A stretch of 64,000 nt of DNA from Adiantum capillus-veneris (Eukaryota; Streptophyta; Polypodiopsida; Polypodiales; Pteridaceae): positions 65,858,895-65,922,894 of the forward strand of contig CM043944.1 of assembly GCA_014529385.2 (NCBI GenBank). The letters are read 5' to 3'. Of the stretch, positions 10,788 through 20,524 are shown piece after piece (positions within the stretch are counted from its first letter, which is position 1; every line of letters begins with the position of its first letter). The notes below the pieces were generated by a model. The model was not told the origin of the DNA. It was given only the letters and a program-made list of their open reading frames with translations, and searched no databases. A program made the translations under genes and the position numbers.

Positions 10788-13700
10788 TCACGTGGTGTGA
10801 GTGGAGTTCATAAGTGACTCTCGATGCTCAAAAATGGCTGAAATGAGCGTCGCAATAGAGAGTCCACATCGTGGTTGGGAGAGGAAGGTATGTAGGGAGA
10901 GCTCATGGCTGAATATATGGGGAAAAGAGGACCTAATGTGGTCAAAAGCTGAGCACTCAAGTAGTGTGTGGTACTCACTCTCTCGCACTTGACGAGGGCA
11001 TAAGGTGCAAAGTCGATGACACTCCTCGCCAGTGCCCCAACGTCCTGTCTCGCAGCGTAGAGAATGGGAGCTAAGACGAATGGAGGCAATGGTGCGGATC
11101 GCACTCAACGGGATGGGCTCAAGGATGTAGGAATGGGTTCGGTTACCTCGTTCCGAGAAGAAGAGAGATTTGTAGTTTGGGGCAACGTGTGTGGTGTAAT
11201 GGCTGAAGCGAGAACCTCCAGATTTCTCCCAAGCCATGATACATTGGCGTTGTAAGAAGGCCTCATTAACTTGGGAGTCGATCGACGCATCCTTGACCAA
11301 GTGACATGCATCCCATCTTCCAAACCATTTCTTGATATCAAGCATCCACCCCGAACTTAGTATTTTGCTCTTGCATGTCTTTTGAACCTTTTGACTTGCT
11401 TCATATGCGATTCTAGGAAGTCGATGCAAAGGGCTACGTTGTGTCTTACGCATGTACTCCACAACCCTTTCCATGCCCAAGACCTCAATGGGAAGCGATC
11501 CGGACTCAAGAAGTAAGAGCATGTAGGGTGTTTGTGTCTTGACTTGGAGAAAGTTGGTGAGAAAACGCTTTTGGACATTCTCAAACTCTTTCCAAGTAGA
11601 CTTCCCGATGCTTCCACCCCACACCTCCACTCCATAAAGAAGCACCGGTGTCACCAATGTGTCAAAGAGGTACTTTTTGAGAGCCCAACACTTGATCTCT
11701 CCTGCATTGCACATGTTCTCAAATGCATAATAAGCCCTCTTTCCGGCTTCCAAGCGACGTATTGCACAATCCTTCCATTTATGATTGGATGGAACCTCAA
11801 GGCCAAGGTACTTGAAGTGATCTACCACTTCAAGTTTCTCATTGTTGTATACAATGCATGGATTTTCGTCATTGAGGGTCTTTACAAGCATAACCTTGGT
11901 TTTGGATCCATTCACGATCAACCCGCTATGTAGGCAAAAGCGTTCCAAGACACTCATAAGCTTTTGTGCATCTTCTAAGGTATGTGCCAAGAGCACTACA
12001 TCATCGGCATAAAGCAAAAGCATGATCACCGCATTTCCAATCTTAACCTCTTCTATGCCTTCTTGCTGCATAAAATCAAGAACCATGTGCTCCAATTCAT
12101 CAATGAGTAGCCCAAAGAGGGTTGGGGAAAGTGGGCATCCTTGTTTGACACCAATAGTGCTTGCAAAAAATTCTGAAATTCCATCTCCCATACGTAATCG
12201 ACATATCACTTTTTGGTAGATGCGAAAGACTGCATGCATAAATTCTCTCGGCACTTGAAGGCTTTGCATACGTCTCCAAAGATTTCCTCGCGGTACCATG
12301 TCAAAAGCTTTCTTGAAATCCACAAAGCAACAATACAACTTTTTTCCTTTCAATCGAGACGCTTCCATAAGAACTCGAAGAGTGACAAGGTGATCAATAG
12401 TGCTATGATGCTTTCGAAAACCTGCTTGGCCAAGCGCACGTTTGCCATTCTTTTCAGCCCATTCACTTATCTTCATCTCCATGATACATCCAAATAACTT
12501 TGCCATCAAAGAACCAACCATTATAGTGCGATAGTTGTTCACATTGTTTACATCTCCTCCTTTGTGCAAAGGTTTGATCCAATTTGCACTCCAATCATGA
12601 GGCATGCCATACTGAAGTGCAAGGTTAAACATATCGCATATCCAATATCGTGTTTTCTTGCTTGTCCATTTAATCATTTCAGCCTTGACACCTTGAAGGT
12701 CACCTGCCTTGCGAGTAGCAAGTTTCTCAAGCCCGCGGCATACATCTTCAATGGTAAAGAAGGGAGACATAAATGGAAGGGAGCTACAACCCTCCATCTT
12801 ATCAACATTGGGTTGCTCATAGAGGTTCTTACAATGCATATACATATCCTCAAGAGTCAAGTCACCAAAGCTCTCAACGCGCTTGCCTTTTAGATTTTGC
12901 CAAAACTTGCCACATGCATGTGCTTTCTCTTGTGCTAAAAGAAGTTGTTTTTCGACTTCCCACCTTCTCCTCTTCTTTTGAACAAGTGCTTTGTATGTGT
13001 GTGAACATTCCAAGTAAACTTCCTTGTCTTTGATTGCATCCAATCTTAGCAAGTGTTTTCGGGCTTGACTACATTCCATGTCAAACCATTTCTTCTTGGT
13101 GCTACCCTTCTTAGACCTTTTGCAAGACATGTGTTTCGCCGAAAAGCATTCCTTCGCACAAGAGAAAATTACTTCTTTGAAAACTTTCCACTTGCATTCT
13201 AATGTTGGGCTCCCTTGATGCTCTATCATGCTTAACATTTGGTCCACCATATCAGCATATATAAGTGCTCGTTTGAAGTCTAGACGTAGGTACAAATGAT
13301 TCACATCATGATTGGAGGCTACATGCTCGGGCCGTTTACCACACTTGAGGTCAATACATAACATCCTATGATCCGATTCCGGATTCCATTCACCAAGTGT
13401 AAAGCTTTGTATGCATTCTAGAGTGGCTTCTGAGAACAACATATAGTCAATCACGCTAGCACCATTGTGCTTTCTACATGTAAAGTCATTGGTGCCTTGC
13501 CATAGAGATACACCATTTGCAATGAGCATTCCGGTACTATTGCACATATGTAGAAGTGACTTTCCATAGTGATCCACTTCTTTTGCATCATTAGAACTTC
13601 GATTATACATGTATGAGTCATCCACTCTTCTTGATACATGCGGCATGTCGACTTGTTGTGTGTCGTGTTGTAACATATTTGTGCGAGCATTCATGTCTCC

Positions 13701-14168
13701 AAAAACAATGACTTCACCTTGATCCTTGTAATAAGCAATGTCTTCCTCTAGTTCAACAAAGGGCTGATCTCTATCCATATTCAAGCGAGCATAAAAGTTG
13801 GAGTCATAGTGAGGAATGTAGCAGCCGGCCACAAACATGACTTGACCATTTGGTGGGCTGATTTTCAGCCATAAGTAGCGTTTATACTTATCTTCTTTGA
13901 CAATGGAAACATCTTTCAAACCCTTTTTGGTCATACATGCTATGCCTCCTTGGCCTCTTCGTTGCTTTGCATTTTTGGCCCACATCAAAGAATGTACATC
14001 GTATTTGTCAAATCCAAGAATTCGTTGCGCATCATGCTCCCATGTTTCGACAAGAAGTATCACATCGGAGTCATTGGTAAGCTCATCAATGCCAATTCCC
14101 GCATTCCATGGATACCCGTTACAATTCCAAAAGCTTATTCGCAAGCGTGAGTTGGTCTCATAGATCAT
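10788..14168 (-). CDS. LINE ORF2: APE endonuclease and reverse transcriptase, intact
   Basis: This is an uninterrupted 1126-residue frame, the longest in the window. The N-terminal AP-type endonuclease (residues about 10-275) shows WNCNG (14-18), VETW (40-43), GDMNAR (157-162), a conserved Asp in SVIDYML (241) and SDHRM (265-269). The reverse transcriptase (about 525-800) shows FVDFKKAFD (615-623), KQGCPLSP (685-692) and YADD (720-723). Near the C terminus CTLCPRQVRESEYHTLLEC forms a CX2CX9HX4C zinc knuckle. The protein would nick target DNA and prime cDNA synthesis from the nick. The frame opens 6 nt after the ORF1 stop. The motif set differs from the L1-like relics elsewhere in the window, and I cannot place its clade. 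It sits inside the CACTA element in the opposite orientation. Confidence 0.95.
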   Translation of the reverse strand: MIYETNSRLRISFWNCNGYPWNAGIGIDELTNDSDVILLVETWEHDAQRILGFDKYDVHSLMWAKNAKQRRGQGGIACMTKKGLKDVSIVKEDKYKRYLWLKISPPNGQVMFVAGCYIPHYDSNFYARLNMDRDQPFVELEEDIAYYKDQGEVIVFGDMNARTNMLQHDTQQVDMPHVSRRVDDSYMYNRSSNDAKEVDHYGKSLLHMCNSTGMLIANGVSLWQGTNDFTCRKHNGASVIDYMLFSEATLECIQSFTLGEWNPESDHRMLCIDLKCGKRPEHVASNHDVNHLYLRLDFKRALIYADMVDQMLSMIEHQGSPTLECKWKVFKEVIFSCAKECFSAKHMSCKRSKKGSTKKKWFDMECSQARKHLLRLDAIKDKEVYLECSHTYKALVQKKRRRWEVEKQLLLAQEKAHACGKFWQNLKGKRVESFGDLTLEDMYMHCKNLYEQPNVDKMEGCSSLPFMSPFFTIEDVCRGLEKLATRKAGDLQGVKAEMIKWTSKKTRYWICDMFNLALQYGMPHDWSANWIKPLHKGGDVNNVNNYRTIMVGSLMAKLFGCIMEMKISEWAEKNGKRALGQAGFRKHHSTIDHLVTLRVLMEASRLKGKKLYCCFVDFKKAFDMVPRGNLWRRMQSLQVPREFMHAVFRIYQKVICRLRMGDGISEFFASTIGVKQGCPLSPTLFGLLIDELEHMVLDFMQQEGIEEVKIGNAVIMLLLYADDVVLLAHTLEDAQKLMSVLERFCLHSGLIVNGSKTKVMLVKTLNDENPCIVYNNEKLEVVDHFKYLGLEVPSNHKWKDCAIRRLEAGKRAYYAFENMCNAGEIKCWALKKYLFDTLVTPVLLYGVEVWGGSIGKSTWKEFENVQKRFLTNFLQVKTQTPYMLLLLESGSLPIEVLGMERVVEYMRKTQRSPLHRLPRIAYEASQKVQKTCKSKILSSGWMLDIKKWFGRWDACHLVKDASIDSQVNEAFLQRQCIMAWEKSGGSRFSHYTTHVAPNYKSLFFSERGNRTHSYILEPIPLSAIRTIASIRLSSHSLRCETGRWGTGEECHRLCTLCPRQVRESEYHTLLECSAFDHIRSSFPHIFSHELSLHTFLSQPRCGLSIATLISAIFEHRESLMNSTHTT

Positions 14169-14174
14169 GTGTCC

Positions 14175-14784
14175 CTATTTGTTGGGTGGACTTGCATCCT
14201 CCTCAAGTGCCTTTTCTTCTTGAGATGATACCTTAACCTTCTTGCTTCTTTCCTCGTATGCTTTGCGACGTACATTTTGTTGCATAAGAGTGCGATCCTC
14301 ATATACATTACAACCCGTTCCTTTGAGGTAGATCCAACCATTGTCAAGGATGATCTTTCTCTTTACCTCATCAGCCATGGTACATACAATAGGTCTTTCT
14401 CCTGAGCGAGGGACTCCTTGTTTTCCAACTCGATGTGCACCATAAGCCATGATTCCTGACATGCCAAAGTGTGTAGCAAAAAACTCTTCAATAGCAACCG
14501 CAAGAGATTGGGGTGTTTCCATGCTTTCCTCCTTGATTCCACGAATGACGATGTTCTTTGAGCGTTTTTGTCGTTCTTGCAATTCTTGAGTGTCCACATT
14601 CTCTACATTCTTTGCTTGGACAACGGCTTGCGTGATAGGAGATGTAGAAACCACGTTATCCTTACATATATCAGCCCATGATTTGGATGCATTTCTCATC
14701 TCACATACATCATGTCGTATTGTATCTATCGTTTCCTCTTTCAATACATGATCACTCTCAACTTTGCTCAAGCGCTCTTTCACT

Positions 14785-14790
<6 letters not shown>
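14175..14790 (-). CDS. LINE ORF1 protein (RNA-binding type), probably 5'-truncated
   Basis: The open frame continues upstream to 15035, but beyond about 14790 it only reads (AG)n and other simple repeats as Leu-Ser and Cys-Val runs. The credible protein therefore begins near VVKERLSKVES. The opening part is heptad-like and charged, consistent with a coiled coil. It is followed by a segment with KNIVIRGIKEE, AYGAHRVGK and RPIVCTM, resembling the RRM-like nucleic-acid-binding core of ORF1 proteins of L1-type LINEs. It ends with a Lys/Glu-rich tail and a stop 6 nt before ORF2 (stop at 14175, ORF2 start at 14168), an arrangement suited to termination-reinitiation. No good start codon is visible, which with the adjoining microsatellite suggests a 5'-truncated insertion. 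Confidence 0.7.
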
Positions 14791-14825
<35 letters not shown>

Positions 14826-15061
14826 AACATAAACAAAAACGCACACACACATACATAAACAAAGAATGTACACACACATTGAGAGAGGAAAAGAGAGAGA
14901 GAGAGCATGCATAAACAAAAAACGCATGCATTGAGAGAGGAAAAGAGAGAGAGAACATGCATAAACAAAAAGCGCACACATTGAGAGAGGAAAAGAGAGA
15001 GAAAACATGCATACGATCCAAAAAAATGCACACACATTGAGAGAGAAAGAGAGAGAAACTA
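14788..15061. repeat. (AG)n and about 57-bp tandem repeats
   Basis: (AG)n at 14788-14821 is followed by about four tandem units of CACACATTGAGAGAGG, (AG)n and CATGCATAAACAAAAA (about 14873-15050). On the minus strand this forms the 5' boundary of the LINE. Confidence 0.8.
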
Positions 15062-15222
15062 ATTTAACGTCGTAGGAAACTAATTAAAATTAAAAGACCT
15101 AAAGATCTAGCCGACGAGGAGTTGAACTCAAGACCTATTATTCAAGAGGGAAATGGCATAACCAATCTATCATACTTGGCATGGGTGATAGAAAGGTTAT
15201 ACCATTTATCTCTTTTTATTGG
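15062..15222 (-). mobile_element. tRNA-derived SINE candidate, copy 2
   Basis: Matches 8193-8358 on the same strand through the head and body. The A box is TGATAGATTGG (15172-15162) and the B box is GAGTTCAACTCC (15129-15118). An insertion of about 8 bp near 15178-15185 and altered bases near 15080-15095 distinguish it. It lies within the CACTA element, so it inserted into or was carried by that element. Confidence 0.6.
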
Positions 15223-15252
15223 CACACACATCCACACACGCACACACACACA

Positions 15253-15345
15253 AGAAGAAGAGAGTTATAACGTCGTAGGAAACTATCCTAAAAGACGTTA
15301 AAGATTAGGTTAGATGTAGACTTACGTTAAATTAGATTTAGGTTT
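15253..15345. repeat. Direct repeat (SINE-body fragment plus TTAGATTTAGG tract), left copy
   Basis: AGAAGAAGAGAGTT, AACGTCGTAGGAAACTATCC, AAAGACGTTAAAGATTAGG and GTAGACTTACG recur in the same order at 15977-16065. The two copies bracket the captured HIPP-like fragment. Beyond this copy the sequence (to 15443) is built of TTAGATTTAGGTTTA-like units. Confidence 0.75.
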
Positions 15346-15400
15346 ATTTAAGTTAAATTAGATTAGATTTAGGTTTATTTTTAATTAGATTTACGTTTAT

Positions 15401-15443
15401 TTACGTTAGATTTAGATTTACGTTATATTAGATTAGATTTAGG
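15401..15443. repeat. 43-bp direct repeat, left of captured gene fragment
   Basis: Identical to 15882-15924 except at two positions, both C/T differences. Together they abut the captured HIPP-like fragment on either side. The surrounding sequence is itself repetitive, so chance recurrence of local units is possible. Confidence 0.75.
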
Positions 15444-15881
15444 TCTCCATAGACTGCGATGCCTGCATGAAGCGGGTGAAGAAAGCCCTCAATGGAATTT
15501 AGGGTATTGCTGCCTTCACTCATGGTGGGCTCCGTCGATCCAAAAGTACTGGTGAAATGTCTTCAGAAGATAGGGAAGAAGGTGGATCTTCAGGGCGGCA
15601 AGAGTCACTACATCCCCGACACAATGACCATCTAGACAACCTCTAGTCATTCAACAACAACTTCAAAGTTAGTAACAGAGCAAGAACGGTCGAAAGGGCC
15701 AATTGCTGTCGTCAGATGTGGATGGAGATGAGGCAGCGTCACCGCCGGAAGTTAACTCTCACATCTTTAGTGATGAGAATGCCAACTCTTGCCGAGTTAT
15801 GTGAAAAATTATGTGTTAAATCAGTTTTAAGATTCTTATAATCCCTGTTAGTTTAGTTCTTTGTTTTTAATATAACATAAT
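15444..15881 (+). pseudogene. Captured HIPP-like gene fragment (HMA domain to CaaX box)
   Basis: The first block reads VSIDCDACMKRVKKALNGI, a classic heavy-metal-associated (HMA) domain start with its metal-binding CxxC (Cys-Asp-Ala-Cys, near 15455-15466). A TAG at 15500-15502 falls where the family usually has Glu, followed by a frame change. The HMA domain then resumes as VGSVDPKVLVKCLQKIGKK (about 15525-15581). After a second frame change the end reads HIFSDENANSCRVM followed by TGA (15802-15804), matching the C-terminal FSDEN...C-a-a-M prenylation box of HIPPs. HIPPs are metal-binding, farnesylated plant proteins. The piece has no visible intron and sits between 43-bp direct repeats inside the CACTA element. 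Broken by one stop and two frameshifts, it is a transposon-captured host gene copy and not a working gene. Confidence 0.85.
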
Positions 15882-15924
15882 TTACGTTAGATTTAGATTT
15901 ATGTTATATTAGATTAGACTTAGG
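15882..15924. repeat. 43-bp direct repeat, right of captured gene fragment
   Basis: Right-hand partner of 15401-15443, differing at two positions. Confidence 0.75.
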
Positions 15925-15937
15925 TTTATTTAGGTTT

Positions 15938-15977
<40 letters not shown>

Positions 15978-16407
15978 GAAGAAGAGAGTTTTAACGTCGT
16001 AGGAAACTATCCCAAAAGACGTTAAAGATTAGGTTAGATGTAGACTTACGTTAAATTAGATTTAGGTTTATTTTTAGTTAGATTTACGTTTATTTAGATT
16101 TACGCTTATTTACGTTAGATCGAGTCCACGCAAGAATTACTTACGGTTTAGGGTTTAGAGTTAGACGAACAGTGAAAAGATCTACTGTGAAAAGATGTTA
16201 AGATGCTGTGAAGTGCTACAGCTAGAGAAGAGGCAAAGGGGTTTTGTCCACTACATGCAGTATCATGTAGACGTGGGTCTGTAGATTTCTTGTACCCACA
16301 AATATAGGTATTGACCAATAAAGACGAGATTATAACCCGGTGGTTCTGATCTCCGTGCACCTCTAGACCGAGGTGTGCGGGGATTGGACATGACTAGAGA
16401 ATGTGAG

Positions 16408-16461
<54 letters not shown>

Positions 16462-16523
16462 GACAAAGAATGCCAATAGAATATTAAATTTGTTGTCCAG
16501 GTTATAAGATTTTTATCCTCATT
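15925..16523. other. Repeats upstream of the transposase gene
   Basis: (CA)n at about 15947-15976, the second SINE-body/TTAGATTTAGG direct repeat (15977-16065), further TTTACGTT-rich sequence, and (AG)n at 16411-16458. About 65 bp separate the (AG)n tract from the transposase start at 16524. No clear TATA box is visible. Confidence 0.65.
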
Positions 16524-19500
16524 ATGAGTAGTGACGAGGATGTGGGACCGTCCAACCGAAACACCTATCTCTCAACGAGGGTCTTATGTCCTTGTAATCA
16601 ATGCAAGCATGCTGTGCGACGGAACAGACGTGTTTCTTTGCAGCACGTTCGTGAATTTGGCGAGTTCGATCCATCTATTATAGATCGAGTTGTTGCCAAT
16701 TATAACTCGTCGGACTCTAACGCTGGCCAACAAGCAGCAATCTTGCAACCCAATAGACGTGTTTGCAGGCGCTTTGGTCAAGCAGTATATGTGAGGCCAC
16801 AAGATGTAGCCTCTGACAGCTCGGGGGATGATCATGCAGAGCACATTCCCAACGAGGCAATGTTTGAGCCCGAGATTGATGAAATGATCGAGACGATCAT
16901 GGATTCAGAAAGGCTTATCTATGATGATATGAAAAGTGAAGCCGATACGCCATTGTATAATGGAGCACGTATGTCTAGATTGAAAGCACTCCTGGTTCTT
17001 CTCAACATGTAGGCAAAGTTTGGATGGAGTGACACTAGCGTCACAGCGCTTTTCAGGTGATCTATTACAATTATTTTACTTTAATAAAACTCTAAATGTA
17101 TAATGATCTGATAGATTTTTACACGACTGTATCATATTTTTATGTTGTGTAGATTGCTTAAAGAGCACATACTACCAGCTGACAATGTGATGCCAGATTC
17201 CCGAGATGAAGCAAGAAAGATTTTGCGAAACTTGGGGATGGATTACAATTCTATCCAGGCTTGTCCTAATGACTGCATTCTTTTCAGAGGGGAATACATA
17301 GACATGGAGAAGTGTCCGAAATGTGATTCCGAAAGATATCGAGTAGATCTCCATGGGACAAAAATTCCACAAAAGGTTTTGCGACATTTTCCTCTTCTTC
17401 CTCGCATCAAGCATTTCTTCGAATGTAAGTCCATGGCCGCCCTAGCATCATGGCATGAGGAGAATAAATCTTCGGATGGTGTGCTATGAATTCCTGCAGA
17501 TTGCGCAGCCTGGAAACATATAGATGGAACATGGTCGGATTTTGCCAGGGAAGCTCGAAATTTGCGCTTAGGCCTGGCTATGGATGGCGTAAATCCATTT
17601 GGTCAAAGATCAACATCTTACAGTGTATGGCCCGTTGTCATCGTCAACTACAACATTCCCCTGTGGTTGACTACGAAGAAGGGGAACCTATGGCTAAGCT
17701 TGATTGTGCCAGGGCGATATAAAGTGGAGAATATGGATGTGTATCTTCGTCCACTATTGGAAGAGCTACAACAATTGTGGATTGGCATAGAGGTGGTGGA
17801 TATGAGCCGACACATAGGACGACGGAATGCTTTGATCAGAGGCATTCTAATGTGGACCATGCATGACTATCCCGGGCTAATAGAATGCTCAGGTGATCTA
17901 TTGACACTCCTCACTCAGACACTGTAAATCTTTTTTTTTCCCATAGTTGATCTATTATCATGCATATACATGCAGGGCTTCAAACAAGTGGATACAGAGC
18001 ATGTGTCACATGTGGACCTAGACTGAATGCACGTAGGGCGCCCTCACTGAAGAAGCAAATCTACGAAGGTCATCAAGCGTATCTTCCAGAGAATCATATG
18101 TTACGCGACGGCTTTTTGGGAAGAGAGCCACCAAGGATGTCTGCACAAGCATGGTTAGAGCAGAAGGAGATGTGCGATGACGGATTGCCTCCACGGATGA
18201 AGAGACTATCTCTATGGTACGAGTTACCATACTGGCCCCGACTCATGATCAATCACTTGCTCGATCCAATGCACATATTCAAGAATGTGGGTAATCTACT
18301 ATGGGACCATCTGACCGGCAAGAAAGATACTTTGGGAGCCAGAGTTGACCTTAGAAATGTGGATCGTATGGAGCAATATTGGCCGCAAACAGCATCTGAT
18401 GGATCGATAAAACTCCCTAAAACACCATGGATTTTCACAGGAGCCCAAGAACGCAAAGTAAAAGAGACCATTCGATCTTTGCGGACCCCCACTGGCGTAA
18501 TGCACTCGCTCCGAACGTGTTTTACTAAAGACGGAAAGCTTACCGGTTTGAAGTCACACGATTGGCATAAAATGTGTCAGGTACGTTCATAGTGGACTTT
18601 AATATCATTGCATAAAATGTGGACTTTAATATCATTGTTGCACATACTTTACAGTTTATTTTACCGGTTGCCATTGAGGGATGTTTGTCTCTCGACATCC
18701 GTAACACAATCTACAAACTTGCAAAGCTGGTGAAATGGGTCTCACAAAAGAAGATTTACGTAGACTCCATACCATTCGCCAAACTAAATGCTGCGGAGCT
18801 TGTGTGCATGTTTGAGAAACATTTTCCTACTACCATGCTAACCATTCAGGTGCATCTTCTTGTTCACATAGTTGATGAGGTGGCAATAGTTGGCACAGTT
18901 CATTCCAGATGGATGTTCTTCTTAGAACGTTTCATGAAAACGCTTAAGGGATATGTGCGTCAAAAGGCACGTCCGGAGGGTAGCATGGCAGAAGGTTGGT
19001 TGGTATCAGAGTCCCTAGTGTACATTGGAGAGTGGCTAGACGGATTTGGTAAAGCCCGAGACACGCTATGGCGAACCATAGATGATGAGCGCATATCTGG
19101 GATTGTCATGTGCAATCTCGGTGTTGAGAAGAAGATGACGGAAGATCTAGAGGCTAAAATCAACCGATTTTGCATGCTTCACAATCCAGTGATGCAAAAG
19201 TGGATTTCACAATATGAGGATGCAAAGCAAGAGCGACAAAGGGCACGAATCGAGTGGAGACGGGGAAGACGACCATCGATGCACTATCCGACGGGTCTGG
19301 AGAGCCTACCAACCTTCATGAGCTTAAGATGGTTGCACAACCAATTGAAAAGCGCACAACAATGCGGTGACGAAGTGACTGAGGAAGAGTGGGAGTACTC
19401 TCGGGGTTGCGCGACCAAGGTAAATTTGCAATGTACGACATGCTAGTGACTTTATTTCTAAACGAATAAACGGCCACTCATAATCTTTGTTCGTTGTAGT

Positions 19501-20252
19501 ATGAGTCATACACAGCAGCATGGTGTAAAGGTCGACATTTTAGGGTGGAACGGATCGACAAAAAGAGTTTTACTCAAGATTGTGGAATCATGGCAAAATT
19601 TGAACAGTCTAGTCGACGACGTTCCTTTGATGCAGATCCTGTGGTGGCGGAACTCACTTACTTTGGCACGCTGCAAGAGATTTTGAGGATCGATTACAGA
19701 GGATTTTTTGTCGACTTGTTCGACGTGCAATGGTTCAAGATAATCATGGAGGGTCGCAACGCTACTGTGCGTAGAGGAGAGTCTGGTTTTCTTGAGGTGG
19801 ATTCTACTAAGAAATGGACTGATCTAAGAGACACTTTCGTACTACGAGAGCATTGTGAACAAGTAAGTATGTAAATAGTTAACATCCCCCTTTTACAAGT
19901 TATGTGCTTGAAAGCTCTCATGTAAGTTATGTGGCTCTGGCAGGTAATATTTCATCCTACAAAGTCTACATCAAACTGGTGGTACGTCATAGAGGTAGCC
20001 CCTTGTAGTGCAAGGACGTATGAAGGCTACCATGTGCCAATCACAACGGCATCAATGGAGGAGATCAGAGAAGATGCTCAATGAGAAGCCGCTGCGGTGG
20101 TGCCAGACGAGCATCAAGATGCTACTACTCTATATGGGGTGCATGCAGAGGAGCTACAAAATGAAACAGAGGATATGTGTTTAAACGAAGAGCTCTATAT
20201 AGATATAGGAAGTTATGCTGAGCTATGCGAGGATGAGAGAGAGATCTCTTAA
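16524..20252 (+). pseudogene. CACTA TNP2-type transposase, six exons, three in-frame stops
   Basis: Exons join 16524-17056, 17153-17892, 17976-18580, 18655-19419, 19500-19862 and 19944-20252. All five introns are GT-AG, 74-96 bp, and keep frame (1104 codons before TAA 20250-20252). Exon 1 has the transposase-associated zinc motif CPCNQCKHAV and the TPLYNGARMSRL block. Exon 2 has ACPNDCILFRGEY, CPKC and HFPLLPRIK, then WTMHDYPG at its end. Exon 3 has LLDPMHIFKNVGNLL. Exon 4 holds the DUF4218 region with RWMFFLERFMKTLKGYVRQ and ARPEGSMAEG. Exon 5 has ELTYFGTLQEIL. The product would bind and cut the element ends. Three internal stops break it: TAG 17010-17012, TGA 17487-17489 and TGA 20082-20084. 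Coding similarity continues after each, so they are lesions, plausibly C-to-T changes at CAG or CGA codons in methylated DNA. Confidence 0.92.
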
Positions 20253-20524
20253 AGCCACAAATATTGTATTTGAACAATTTTGCTCCGTGTTGTAAAAGCT
20301 CTGGCTCTCTAAGTACCTTCCATGGTGTATAACGCTCTTTTCTACTCGCGCTCACATCTTTTGATTGAAAATTCTAAGTTTTCGACTTGCCTCTTCTATC
20401 ACTCAATTCATTGCGTCATTGTATTTATATGCCTCATTATGTCATTGTATTTAATGGTCTTTGCGTCATTGTCTACTCTATTCATTCAATATTAAGATTA
20501 AATATTCGTGTATTTAATGCAGGT

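Noticed and set aside
11532-14163. Plus-strand ORFs of 60-133 codons across the LINE
   Set aside because: They are antisense shadows of the intact minus-strand ORF2.
14791-15035. N-terminal 80 residues of the LINE ORF1 frame as a transmembrane or signal region
   Set aside because: This part is only the translation of (AG)n and 57-bp simple repeats. It is hydrophobic by composition, not as a real domain.
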